From Stentor coeruleus (lineage: Eukaryota; Ciliophora; Heterotrichea; Heterotrichida; Stentoridae), in assembly GCA_001970955.1 (NCBI GenBank), contig MPUH01001141.1:1-23076 (forward strand): a stretch of DNA of 23,076 nucleotides, in the 5' to 3' direction. Shown here piece after piece: positions 7,516 to 16,265 of this stretch. A model generated the notes under the pieces. It was not told the DNA's origin and made no database searches. It saw nothing but the letters and a program-made list of their open reading frames with translations. A program made the position numbers and the translations under genes. The stretch's first letter is position 1, and each line of letters opens with the position of its first letter.

Positions 7516-9402
7516 CTATTCATAATAAACCTTTTTCACATAACTCACCCCAGACTTCGTAATTCTATCTTCCTCATGGATATTTTTCTCTTCTTTTGGT
7601 TTTTTCAATATCTCTGCTGCTTGGTTCGGATCTCCCCAAGCTTTAGGTCTAGGTTCTCTTGGTACATTTTCTGTTTTTTTCACATACCTCGTATCTTCAC
7701 CATACTTTTTATTTTCTTCATCATATTGATTCCTTGGTTTTTCCTGATTGTATTTCGGTTTATATCTTTTTCCCCCTTCTTCATAATAATTTTGCCTTTT
7801 TTCATAAGGTTTATAATTATCATTATATCTTTTTTTCCCTGAGTATGGGATTTTGTATTCTTGTTGTCTAGGCAAATACTCTTGATTTTTTTTGTCTTCA
7901 TCAACCCCAGCTTGTTTTACCTCATAAAGTTTATCAATATTTTTCTCTTTATTTTCTTTTGCATGATACTCAGTTGGAATAACTTCATCTTCATTTTTTT
8001 CATATGATTTCTCTAATACTTGTTCAACTGGTTTTTCAACTAGTTTTTGCACAACTTTTTCTATAAGTTTAACTCCAGGTTTATCATTTTCCCCTTCTAT
8101 AATAGTTTCAATAGGTTTTTCTATTAATTTCTGGACAACTTTTTCTATAAGTTTCACTTCTGTTTTCTCTTCAGATTTTTCTTTTGTATTTTCTTCAGCT
8201 GTTTTTTCAATAGCTTTTTCTACAGGTTTTTCTACAAGTTTTTCAACAACTTTTTCCATGAGTTTACTAACAGTTTTCCCAGTGTTTTCATATGAGTTTT
8301 CTTCAATGTTTTCATATGACTTAGCTGTATATTTTTCATAACTGTTTTGAGTCCTTTCCCCATAATAATTTCTTCCTTGTCTATACCTTCTTCCCCCTTG
8401 ATTTCTCCTTCCTCTATATGAAGGTTTTTCTCTATAATCAGGTTCTTGAATATTTATAGTTGCGCTTTGAGGTCCTTTATTATCATCAAAAGCTTCAAAA
8501 TCTTTTTTTTCCTCTTCAACTTTATAGTCTTTTGGGTTTTCTTGATTTTTTATAGGCTCTTTTATTCTGTATTTTTTTTCTTCTTTTTTTTCCTCGTATT
8601 TTTCTTCGTATTTTTCTTCGTATTTTTCTTCATAGTTTTCTTCATAGTTTTCTTCGTAGTTTTCTTGATGTTGACTTTTCTTGGTTTCCTCAAGTTTTTT
8701 CTCGAATTCCAAGTCTTTGTTTAGTGTATCAACTGGTTTTGCATCACCAAAAGGATTACTTCTTGGTTTACTAGGTTGATTTGTTTTAGTCTCAATTGTT
8801 TGTAATGTATTTTCACTACTTGGGGCAATTGTGATTTTCATAGACTTATTCTCTGAACCTTCAGGGTTATTTGGCCTTTCAGCTTTTCTTTCATATTTTT
8901 TAGGTTCTTTGTATGACCTTTCTTCATATGATTCTCTTTCATAGTAGTTGTTTCTCCCTCCTCTTCGATTCCCTCGTCTGGCATTTCTGTTGTTTCTAGT
9001 ATTGTTATAGTTTTGGTTTCTAGAAATTTCAACATAAAACACTCGGTTTAGGATTTCTTGTAAGGACTTTTCTGCTACAAGAAGTGCATCTTCTAAGTTA
9101 TCTAAAATCAATGTTGCAGAACCAATGAATTTACCATCTCTGAAATGGTATTTTATAAAAGCAGTTTCTGAAACCTTGAGTTCTTTCAGTAAAGCTTCTT
9201 CTGTCAATGAATATGCCAAGTTTGATAGAGATAAAGAAATAGGTAATTGCATTGATTTTATACTTCTGATTAAAGGGTCTTTTATATTGTCTTGGACTGG
9301 GAAAATTTTATGTGATTTCTGATGTGGCTCAGCCGGCTCTTCGTGGTCGCTCCATTCATCATCACTTTCATCCGCCCAGTTAGGTCTCTTTTGTCCTTCC
9401 AT
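7516..9402 (-). CDS. eIF4B-like translation initiation factor
   Basis: The 628-aa protein resembles eIF4B, which stimulates the eIF4A helicase and mRNA loading on the ribosome. The acidic, Trp-containing N-terminus (PNWADESDDEW) precedes a single RRM at ~53-128 (SLSLSNLAYSLTEEALLKEL ... RVFYVEIS). An Arg/Gly/Asn-rich stretch follows (RRGNRRGGR). The motif NPFGDAKPVDT at 216-226, followed by an acidic/basic helix, closely matches the eIF4B signature region (FGGAKPVDT..ER..). Residues ~247-275 are YEEN/YEEK tetrapeptides, in a position comparable to the DRYG-rich self-association region of animal eIF4B. Residues ~377-465 hold three copies of a KLIEKVVQKLxEKPVE-type helix. The rest is Tyr/Lys/Arg/Glu-rich and disordered, ending after KAWGDPNQAAEIL. 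Long antisense open frames here are low-complexity shadows. The stop is TAG. Confidence 0.82.
   Translation of the reverse strand: MEGQKRPNWADESDDEWSDHEEPAEPHQKSHKIFPVQDNIKDPLIRSIKSMQLPISLSLSNLAYSLTEEALLKELKVSETAFIKYHFRDGKFIGSATLILDNLEDALLVAEKSLQEILNRVFYVEISRNQNYNNTRNNRNARRGNRRGGRNNYYERESYEERSYKEPKKYERKAERPNNPEGSENKSMKITIAPSSENTLQTIETKTNQPSKPRSNPFGDAKPVDTLNKDLEFEKKLEETKKSQHQENYEENYEENYEEKYEEKYEEKYEEKKEEKKYRIKEPIKNQENPKDYKVEEEKKDFEAFDDNKGPQSATINIQEPDYREKPSYRGRRNQGGRRYRQGRNYYGERTQNSYEKYTAKSYENIEENSYENTGKTVSKLMEKVVEKLVEKPVEKAIEKTAEENTKEKSEEKTEVKLIEKVVQKLIEKPIETIIEGENDKPGVKLIEKVVQKLVEKPVEQVLEKSYEKNEDEVIPTEYHAKENKEKNIDKLYEVKQAGVDEDKKNQEYLPRQQEYKIPYSGKKRYNDNYKPYEKRQNYYEEGGKRYKPKYNQEKPRNQYDEENKKYGEDTRYVKKTENVPREPRPKAWGDPNQAAEILKKPKEEKNIHEEDRITKSGVSYVKKVYYE
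8008..8271 (-). repeat. Three KLIEKVVQKL-type helical repeats
   Basis: Three related segments of the eIF4B-like protein (starting near residues 378, 415 and 443) carry K-L-(I/M)-E-K-V-V-(E/Q)-K-L-(V/I)-E-K-P. The last two are spaced 28 residues and are almost identical in DNA. They are probably amphipathic helices. Confidence 0.8.
8591..8662 (-). repeat. 12-nt coding microsatellite (YEEK/YEEN)
   Basis: Six consecutive 12-nt units on the plus strand of the form ttcgtatttttc or ttcatagttttc encode YEEK or YEEN tetrapeptides on the minus strand. Confidence 0.88.
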
Positions 9403-9601
9403 TTATTTATATACTTTACGCTTATGTTATAAAAAGCTATTCTTGTAATTGTGTGTATAAAATAAAAGATTATTTTTTTGTATAAGAAAGAATGTAGAAT
9501 GGAAGATTTTAAATATTTTGTGATATGTTTTATAGGATAATTATGAGAAATTAATAGGAAATTTATGGGAGGAATAAATTATTGAAGTGCGAATATAAAT
9601 A

Positions 9602-10147
9602 ATGAGAATTGGTAATAGGTTGCTAAAGTTTAATACTTGTACGATAGAATGGGACAAACTATCTAATATCTTTGTCCAAGACAAGCTTACCAACTTAAAA
9701 TCAGGAATCTCCAAATACTACCTCGAACAAAAATCAGAACCTGAAAAAATCCTCTCATCAGTCAAGTTCAATAAACTAGTCGAAATAATCGAGTTTGAGT
9801 CTATAAAAATACATAAATCTTCAAAAGTATCTGAATTAAGTCTTCTAGTTCATAATCTGAAAAAAGAGTAAATTCTAAATAGCTGTGGGATGATTGAAAA
9901 TATTCTTAGACCCAGTACAAACCGATTTAGGGTACCTAGAAAAATGGTATTAAGTCCAGCGAAATCTGTAATTCTCTCCAGTATAAACATCATAAAAAAA
10001 TCATTAGCTACTCCCTCACTAACCATGATTCCACTAATTCAAAAGCCAATAAAAATCCGCAAAATAGTCCAAAACTCAATACCAAAACTAAAAAAACTAA
10101 GCCTAAGCGTTAGCATCCGTTCAAAGATAAACCAAAAATCTAAATAA
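9602..10147 (+). CDS. Small spliced basic protein, unknown
   Basis: The gene has two exons, 9602-9867 and 9883-10147, joined by removing the 15-nt intron at 9868-9882. Splicing turns two short frames into one 176-aa protein; the junction codon GA|C encodes Asp (..LKKD|CGMIEN..). Without splicing the frame stops immediately after LKKE. The N-terminal half is mixed charged/hydrophobic and probably helical. The C-terminal half is strongly basic and Ser/Ile/Pro-rich (PSTNRFRVPRKMVLSPAKS; PKLKKLSLSVSIRSKINQ), probably disordered. No domain is recognised. The last ~11 codons fall in a direct duplication next to an N at 10207, but the stop (TAA) is before that join and is present in both copies. Its 5' flank is shared with the divergent eIF4B-like gene. 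Confidence 0.7.
9868..9882 (+). other. 15-nt spliceosomal intron
   Basis: GTAAATTCTAAATAG interrupts the small basic protein gene. Removing it joins two adjacent frames and removes a TAA formed across the exon-intron boundary. It differs from the intron at 22344 at a single base. Confidence 0.85.
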
Positions 10148-10299
10148 TCATGTTTTTATATCAAAAAAATTCAAATTTATTATTTTATCCTCTTTATACA
10201 ACTAACNATCCGTTCAAAGATAAACCAAAAATCTAAATAATCATGTTTTTATATCAAAAAAATTCAAATTTCTTATTTTATCCTCTTTATACCACTAAT
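10115..10299. repeat. 92-bp direct duplication around an N (probable contig join)
   Basis: 10115-10206 is repeated at 10208-10299 with about four mismatches, three of them at the outer end of the first copy, and the single N at 10207 lies exactly between them. This is what results when two contigs with overlapping ends are abutted instead of merged. The true distance is probably ~93 bp shorter. Confidence 0.85.
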
Positions 10300-10366
10300 A
10301 TCACACAATTTCTTCTTATTATTATTACATAATTCATCTAATTTTACAATAAAATCTTATTCTACA

Positions 10367-12364
10367 TTATCTGAATTTTGTTTTCCTCATAAGGACTTTA
10401 TGAACAATATCTACTTCACTAAGTAAATGTGGAAGATAACATATAATATCACTTCCTGGGGGAAAATGCTTAGTATCAGTGAAATTAGCAACAATTCCTT
10501 GTCCCCATCCAAAGATTTTCCCATCTCGATTAAGGGCTAATACAGAGTTTTCACCACAGATAAAGTCAACAATAAACCCAATGTTTTGAACTTTTGTAGG
10601 TTTTTTGACTGAATTTATAGAGTTTCCAAGACCTAATTGGCCTTGTTCGCCTGATCCCCAAAGGAAAATGTCACCATTTTCTAGTAAACATCCTGAGAAA
10701 AGAGCCCCGGCTGAAACTTTTAGAGCTTTTTTAGGGATTTTTACTTCGTTATTAGTACTTTCAAGACCTAATTGCCCATCTTCATTCCATCCAAATGAGA
10801 AAATTTTCCCTTCAGTTGTTAAGACTATTGTATGAGCCTCACCACAAGATATTGAGTTTACATTTTTTAACCATTTTACTCTTATTGGCTTTAAAGCACA
10901 TTGACCAATATCGTCTTTGAGTAGTTTTTCGCTTGGAAGACCTAATTGGTTTACATCACCACGACCCCAGGTAAATAATTCTCCTAATGAAGATATTGCT
11001 GCTGTATGATAAGCTCCACATTCAAGGTAAGATATGTTTTTGTTGAATATTGAGTTTATTGCTGTTGGGTAAGAGCAGGATTTTTTGCTTTCGTGGCCTA
11101 AACACCCTGATGCACCATAACCCCAAGTAAGAACTTTTCCATCAATAGTAACAATAGCAGCATGCTCGTATCCACATGAGACAAGCCGAACACTAAGATT
11201 TTTTAGCTGTCGGAGGATTTTAGGGGGAAAAAGGCTAATAATAGGTGCTGATATGTTTTTATAAGAAATATTCGCTCGGCTCTCTTGTAGTACATTAGAA
11301 AACTCAATAATTGGTGATGCTGAGAAACCTACTGCAGCAATAGAAAAAACTAACTGCAAAGCTTTAATTTCATTCCTTGAGTCTCTTGTTTCTACAATTG
11401 TAAATTCATCAGGTTCTTCAAAAACAGCCATTTTTCTTATAAGCGGTGAGTTTAAATCAGGTTTTTCAATACTTGTATTCAGTGAGGTATTTTCAGAGTT
11501 CTCAGAATTCTTAGGTTTATCATAATGTAACACTCTAGGTGTATTTTCTAAATCAACAAGTTTATCTTTTGAAGCTGTTTGTCCAGGTAAAAATATCCTT
11601 GTTGCCGCGCTTATTCTAATCGATCCTTCATCATTAACTGTATCTTCATCAATATCTTGAATATCTGCTTTTCTTAATGCATCAATTGAGTCATACAAAA
11701 ATTTACTTTCTTCATTCTGTGACTCAGGTAGAAGTTCAACATACATATCGGTACCTTTACAATCCATTGAAGATATTAAAGCTTCATCGCTACTAAGTAT
11801 ATCTTTTCCTTCCCAATCTATTTTACTTATTTCTTCTATACAAGGGTTAAATACTACTTCATCACTTTTAACAGTTGAAAAACTCAATCCTGTGTCAAGA
11901 TTCAAATTTACGAAATAAGTCTGAGCTAGAGATGACTCCGAAGTTCCAAGGCTTGATCGTTTAAAACTATCTCCAATTCGATTTTGACGTAAATAAGAGC
12001 TGCTCATTTCAAAAGTGTTTTTATAACTTGATACATAAGAACTAGTATCTGATGGAAGACCTGACCTTCCACTTCTTTGAAAAGGACTTCGTTGGTGAAA
12101 ATTATAGAAAGTTTGCTTAAGGTCAATAGTGTCTGCTGATGTAAAAGATGAAAGATTTAAAAGGTTCTGAGATGATTTTTTTAAAGTAAGAACTGGGAAT
12201 TTGTATAATGGGTCAGAGATTATTCCATGAAAAGATTCTTGTCTTTTAGAGAAAAGTACTGAATAGTTAGAGGAAGATTGGATTATTATTGACGTGCTAC
12301 GGGAATGCATATTTGTTGAGCTTTCGATAAGTTTCTCGCTATGAATGCTTATTTTTCGCTCCAT
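10367..12364 (-). CDS. RCC1-repeat (beta-propeller) protein with long disordered N-terminus
   Basis: The protein has 665 aa. Residues ~1-390 are Ser/Asn/Glu-rich with little predicted structure (many S clusters, e.g. TSSYVSSYKNTFEMSSSYL) and could carry phosphorylation sites. From ~391 to ~650 there are about five RCC1-type blades: VSCGYEHAAIVTIDGKVLTWGYGASGCLG, ECGAYHTAAISSLGELFTWGRGDVNQLG, SCGEAHTIVLTTEGKIFSFGWNEDGQLG, SAGALFSGCLLENGDIFLWGSGEQGQLG and FICGENSVLALNRDGKIFGWGQG. Each has the family pattern xxCGxxH...T..G.(V/I)..WG.N..GQLG. RCC1-like propellers act as protein-binding platforms or, in true RCC1, as the Ran exchange factor. Five blades plus a non-RCC1 N-terminus argue against true RCC1, which has seven. 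The last blade lacks GQLG. The stop is TAA. Confidence 0.88.
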   Translation of the reverse strand: MERKISIHSEKLIESSTNMHSRSTSIIIQSSSNYSVLFSKRQESFHGIISDPLYKFPVLTLKKSSQNLLNLSSFTSADTIDLKQTFYNFHQRSPFQRSGRSGLPSDTSSYVSSYKNTFEMSSSYLRQNRIGDSFKRSSLGTSESSLAQTYFVNLNLDTGLSFSTVKSDEVVFNPCIEEISKIDWEGKDILSSDEALISSMDCKGTDMYVELLPESQNEESKFLYDSIDALRKADIQDIDEDTVNDEGSIRISAATRIFLPGQTASKDKLVDLENTPRVLHYDKPKNSENSENTSLNTSIEKPDLNSPLIRKMAVFEEPDEFTIVETRDSRNEIKALQLVFSIAAVGFSASPIIEFSNVLQESRANISYKNISAPIISLFPPKILRQLKNLSVRLVSCGYEHAAIVTIDGKVLTWGYGASGCLGHESKKSCSYPTAINSIFNKNISYLECGAYHTAAISSLGELFTWGRGDVNQLGLPSEKLLKDDIGQCALKPIRVKWLKNVNSISCGEAHTIVLTTEGKIFSFGWNEDGQLGLESTNNEVKIPKKALKVSAGALFSGCLLENGDIFLWGSGEQGQLGLGNSINSVKKPTKVQNIGFIVDFICGENSVLALNRDGKIFGWGQGIVANFTDTKHFPPGSDIICYLPHLLSEVDIVHKVLMRKTKFR

Positions 12365-13021
12365 GTTGTTTATTTAGATTATCGATTAGAAGATATTTGA
12401 GAATATTATGATGAATATTAGATTTTTTTTGAAAGAAATTGTGTGGATTTAAAATTTGTGTTGAAAGATTGTGGATAGTGTTTGGAAAAGATTTTGATGT
12501 GGAAGTGATAAAAGATTTGATTTTAGATTAAAAGGGTTTATGAATATATGATTAAAATGAGAAATACAAAGTATGGAGAATGCGTTATGGATTCGGTGAG
12601 ATAATTTAGGATTTGATTAATTTGTTATAAGAATAATGCTAATAAGGATTTTGGATATAAGGAGGATAAAATTTGTGATTTGTGATCTTTAGATTGGATT
12701 TACTATAATAGCAAATCTAGAGTTTTTTGAGTTGATGATATACTTAAAAGCTCAAATTTATTTCCTCTCAGCATCTTAAGCAAACCCCAAAAATTCCGAA
12801 AAAAAAAATAAACAAGTTCTGAGAATATAAAAAAACAAAATCTTCCTAATATTCCCCAATAAAACACACCCAACATTTTCCTATCTAAAAGTAAATCATC
12901 TCTTTTCCCTTTATTCCCTTTAAAAACCTATAAAAAAAATCTATATCACTTTGATTCCATAATTTATATGAATACTTATATCTCTATTTTTACTACATCA
13001 CAGCTAATAATAATATAAATC
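12365..13021. other. Divergent intergenic region with sharp composition switch
   Basis: This separates the RCC1 gene (-) from the LRR gene (+) and holds both promoters. On the plus strand 12365-~12740 is G-rich and C-poor (15 G, 0 C counted in 12481-12540), whereas ~12750-13015 is C-rich and G-poor (18 C, 1 G in 12841-12900). The crossover is at about 12745. There is no gene-like frame, RNA or repeat. Confidence 0.65.
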
Positions 13022-13798
13022 ATGGGTTGCATAAATGCAAAAAGAATGGTCCGGACTATACAAATCAAAGAAGAAATAATAGAGGAGCTTCCACAAGAGC
13101 TAGACAAAGTTCATATTTTCTACGAAGAAAACAAAGCTAATCTCCCGACAAGAGTTAAAAAACTTTACACACTGTATATTAGTCAGAAGGTTTTTGAAAC
13201 TACTGAAGTTGATTTAAAATTCCTGAATTTAGCAGGTAAGTTTTTCCAACCTATTGGATTAATTTTACCTTATTTCACTCATGTGACTATATTGAACTTA
13301 TGGAAAACTAAACTAGGAGACCAAGGTTGTATAGCTGTTTGCATGATACTTGGGAAATTTATACAGCTGACTAGTTTATCATTAGCTGATAATAAAATAA
13401 CAATTGAAGGAATCACTGTGTTTGCTTCAAAATTACCTGAATTAAGTAACCTTGAAATTCTAGAATTACATGTAAATCCTATAAACGATGATGGAGTTAC
13501 ACTTATATCAAACAAATTGTTCTTTTTACCAAACCTTAAAGTTTTACATTTAGATGAATGTGGAATGACAAGTTTAGGGTTAGAAAAACTGTCTAATGAT
13601 ATCCAAAAAATTGTAAAACTTGAACGTATATCTTTGAATTATAACAAATATGATGAAGCTTCAGTAAAATTGTTACAAAATAGTTTGAAAAGTCTAAAGG
13701 CTTTGAAAAGAGTATCGTTAAAGCAAACTGAAGTCTCTGAGGAAATCCAAGAAATTCTCGTGAAAGATTTCCCTCAAGTTTTGTTTGCTTTTGCGTAA
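13022..13798 (+). CDS. Leucine-rich-repeat protein with MGC acylation-type N-terminus
   Basis: The protein has 258 aa. It starts MGCINAKRM: Gly2 and Cys3 fit N-myristoylation plus palmitoylation, though position 6 is Ala rather than the favoured Ser/Thr, so myristoylation is plausible but not certain. From ~63 to ~240 run five to six ribonuclease-inhibitor-type LRRs of ~26-29 residues (VTILNLWKTKLGDQGCIAV; LTSLSLADNKITIEGITVF; LEILELHVNPINDDGVTLI; LKVLHLDECGMTSLGLEKL; LERISLNYNKYDEASVKLL; LKRVSLKQTEVSEEI). RI-type LRRs form curved protein-binding scaffolds. No catalytic or nucleotide-binding domain is attached, so the protein is probably an adaptor, possibly at a membrane. The start is supported by the MGC motif and the C-rich leader. 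The stop is TAA. Confidence 0.87.
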   Translation: MGCINAKRMVRTIQIKEEIIEELPQELDKVHIFYEENKANLPTRVKKLYTLYISQKVFETTEVDLKFLNLAGKFFQPIGLILPYFTHVTILNLWKTKLGDQGCIAVCMILGKFIQLTSLSLADNKITIEGITVFASKLPELSNLEILELHVNPINDDGVTLISNKLFFLPNLKVLHLDECGMTSLGLEKLSNDIQKIVKLERISLNYNKYDEASVKLLQNSLKSLKALKRVSLKQTEVSEEIQEILVKDFPQVLFAFA

Positions 13799-14248
13799 TA
13801 GAGTTTAGTATTATAATTATATGCAAATTTTATGTTATGTGTTTTTATGATAGATTATAAATATAAGAAATGTGAGATTTTTAAGAAAAATATGAATGAA
13901 AAAGCGTTTTAGAAGATAAGTTAATAGGGTGATGTTAATGATGTGGATAAATTTTATGTTTATGGGCATTATAATTTATGATTGTAGTAATTTAGGAAAT
14001 ATGATATGATTTATATTGTTAGGTATCTGATTTGTGTTATGGGAAATTATAATTGTAAAGGTTAGATGTAATTTATGATGTTATTTAAGAGAAAAAATGA
14101 AGATAGAATTAGATGATTTTATGCGATTTGATGAATGATTTATTACTACTATTCCATGCTTATTGCAATCTTTTTTTAATCTTATTTACCAACTATGTTT
14201 TTAATCAACACTTGGATTTATTATACAATTTAAATGATTTAATAAAAA
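13799..14248. other. Intergenic region, G/T-rich 3' flank, 450 bp
   Basis: This lies between two plus-strand genes. 13800-~14150 is strongly G-over-C on the plus strand (14 G against 1 C in 13921-13980), matching the pattern of 3' flanks in this window. The last ~100 bp before the next ATG turns C-richer, as 5' flanks do. No frame of note on either strand and no RNA gene recognised. Confidence 0.55.
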
Positions 14249-16177
14249 ATGAATGAACCATCAGGTTTCAGAGAAGGAAGACCAATTCAACCTATAAGGC
14301 TCTCAAGAGGATACTCACCACAAGTCTATGGATATCGTCCTAGTCCTAAAGTTGTCAATTCTATATACAGTCCTCAGTTATCACCAAAATTTGACACATT
14401 TGTGCCGAATATGTCTGACTTCATAAACAGTCTTCAAGATCAGATCAAAAGAATCAATTCAAGTTTTTCATTTAGACATAGTTCAGATCCTCCTCTTGTA
14501 CAAACTATTGCATATATTAGGCAGACAATTGATTTATTAATTGATGAGAAATCAAAAGTTTCAAAAAATATCGAGTTTTCAAAAAGTCATAGCGAATTTC
14601 TTAATGACGAAAAGGAGTCAATTGAAAAATCATTAGAAAAAGCTAGGGATGAAATGGAAAAAGCTAAAGAAACCACAAAAAAATTGGCGAAATACGAACA
14701 GCTTTTAAAGAAAAAAGAAGAAAAGCTAGAAGAAGAGAAATCTAAGCTAAAAATCGATAAGAAAACACTTAAAGACTTTGAAGAGGAAGTAAAAAAGCTC
14801 CAAAACAACTTTGAACTAAAAGAAAAAGCGTGGAATGAAAACAAAAAATTAGAACAGGAAAAGATAAAATTAGAACGAGAAGGTGTTGAAAGGAAAATTA
14901 TTGAATCAAAAGATATGCAAGAAAGGCTTGAAAAAAAAGTTGATGAAACAGCAAAGCATTTAAAATACGAAAAAGAAAACTTATTGCAATTAGAAGCTTA
15001 CCTTAACAATACAAAAGTCAATATATCCCAAGAACAAAAACAAGTTTCCCTTGAAAAACTCGAAATAGAAAAACTTAAATGGAATCTTGAACAGCGAGAA
15101 AGAAAACTCAATGAAAACGAGCAGCTTTTAAAAATCAAAGAAAAAAACAGCACTCAAGAAATCGAAAATGAAAAAAATCGAATAGCCGAATTTAAACTAA
15201 GAATAGAAGAAGAAATAATATCCTCAGGAAATGATTCGAAATTATCACATAGAAAAAGCCCAGACGACATTTTTGCCTATGATAAAAAGTCAGACTTTTG
15301 CAGATCTTTGAATTTTGACCAGGATTCTAAAGCTAAAGACCTTGAAGAAAGAGAAATTGAATTAGAAAATGCATACAGAGAATTACAAGAACAAATGGAC
15401 AATTTCAATAAAGAACTCGAAGAAAGGGAGTTTATCATTGAAAAAAAAGAAAACGATATATTTCGAGCTGAAAAAAACCTTATCTTAAATCTTGAAAACC
15501 TAAGAAAAATTGAAATAGCATTAACCGACTCAAAACTTCAACTTGAAGATATAAAAACTACAACATTTCCTGATCTTGAAGAGCAGTCAGAAATAATGAG
15601 ATCACTAATAAACGAACTGACTTTTAAAAAAAACGAACTAGAAATAGTTTTACTCAACCTAAATAAAGAAGTTGAATTCACCCAAAGGAATAAAGCAAAA
15701 CTTGATTCATTATATTCTTCTATTGATAGTCAACCAAATGAAAGTACATTAATACCTCATACCTCTGAAGAAATCGAAGCTATAACTCAAGAACTAGAAA
15801 AAAAAATCCTTGAACTTAAAGAAAGGGAAGATGAAATGCTTAATGAAAATGCAAGACTTCAAGAAGAGTCATTTAAACTTCAACAAGATAAAGACCAATT
15901 AATTAAAACAGCTGAGTATTTAAAAAAATCTCATTTACAAGTTGAAGAAAAAAAAGCTCAGTATGAAAAAGAGCATTTTGAAGAAAAAGAAAAAATCAAA
16001 GCACAGTTTATGAAACTTGAAAATGCGATGAGGCTTTTGACTACAAAAGAAGCTGAGTTGCATGCGTTGAAGAAAAAAGTGGAAGAAAGAGAAAATATGC
16101 TTAAGGTTAAAGAATTGGAGATAAATAAAAGAAATTTACAGGTGAATTCGAGAAAATCATCGATTACAAAAGATTAA
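14249..16177 (+). CDS. Long coiled-coil protein
   Basis: The 642-aa protein is of a cytoskeletal or scaffold type, but no specific family is recognised. Residues ~1-50 are disordered and carry repeated SP-containing motifs (GYSPQV, RPSPKV, YSPQLSPKF) that resemble proline-directed kinase sites. Residues ~90-325 form a continuous coiled coil rich in E, K and L. Residues ~325-362 are a Ser/Asp-rich break (SSGNDSKLSHRKSPDD..). Coiled coil resumes at ~363-500, breaks near a Ser/Pro/Thr patch at ~505-520, and continues to ~635. The tail is basic and Ser-rich (SRKSSITKD). Such proteins are common in ciliate cortical and basal-body structures, but that localisation is inference. The following PTP gene starts only 88 bp after the stop (TAA). 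Confidence 0.85.
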   Translation: MNEPSGFREGRPIQPIRLSRGYSPQVYGYRPSPKVVNSIYSPQLSPKFDTFVPNMSDFINSLQDQIKRINSSFSFRHSSDPPLVQTIAYIRQTIDLLIDEKSKVSKNIEFSKSHSEFLNDEKESIEKSLEKARDEMEKAKETTKKLAKYEQLLKKKEEKLEEEKSKLKIDKKTLKDFEEEVKKLQNNFELKEKAWNENKKLEQEKIKLEREGVERKIIESKDMQERLEKKVDETAKHLKYEKENLLQLEAYLNNTKVNISQEQKQVSLEKLEIEKLKWNLEQRERKLNENEQLLKIKEKNSTQEIENEKNRIAEFKLRIEEEIISSGNDSKLSHRKSPDDIFAYDKKSDFCRSLNFDQDSKAKDLEEREIELENAYRELQEQMDNFNKELEEREFIIEKKENDIFRAEKNLILNLENLRKIEIALTDSKLQLEDIKTTTFPDLEEQSEIMRSLINELTFKKNELEIVLLNLNKEVEFTQRNKAKLDSLYSSIDSQPNESTLIPHTSEEIEAITQELEKKILELKEREDEMLNENARLQEESFKLQQDKDQLIKTAEYLKKSHLQVEEKKAQYEKEHFEEKEKIKAQFMKLENAMRLLTTKEAELHALKKKVEERENMLKVKELEINKRNLQVNSRKSSITKD

Positions 16178-16265
16178 ATGGGTTTTTTAATGGTAGATAA
16201 TTATATTTTTGATGTATTTTTTTGGAGTTTAGGGATTTTATATTATTAGATATTATTAATATAAT

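Noticed and set aside
7576..8724. Several long antisense open frames rich in Phe and Ile opposite the eIF4B-like gene
   Set aside because: They are shadows of Glu/Lys-rich repetitive coding sequence (GAA/AAA read backwards as TTC/TTT) and have no domain-like pattern.
10115..10299. Direct repeats around N as transposon target duplications or LTRs
   Set aside because: Nothing but an N lies between the copies and no element-related gene is present; contig-end overlap explains it better.
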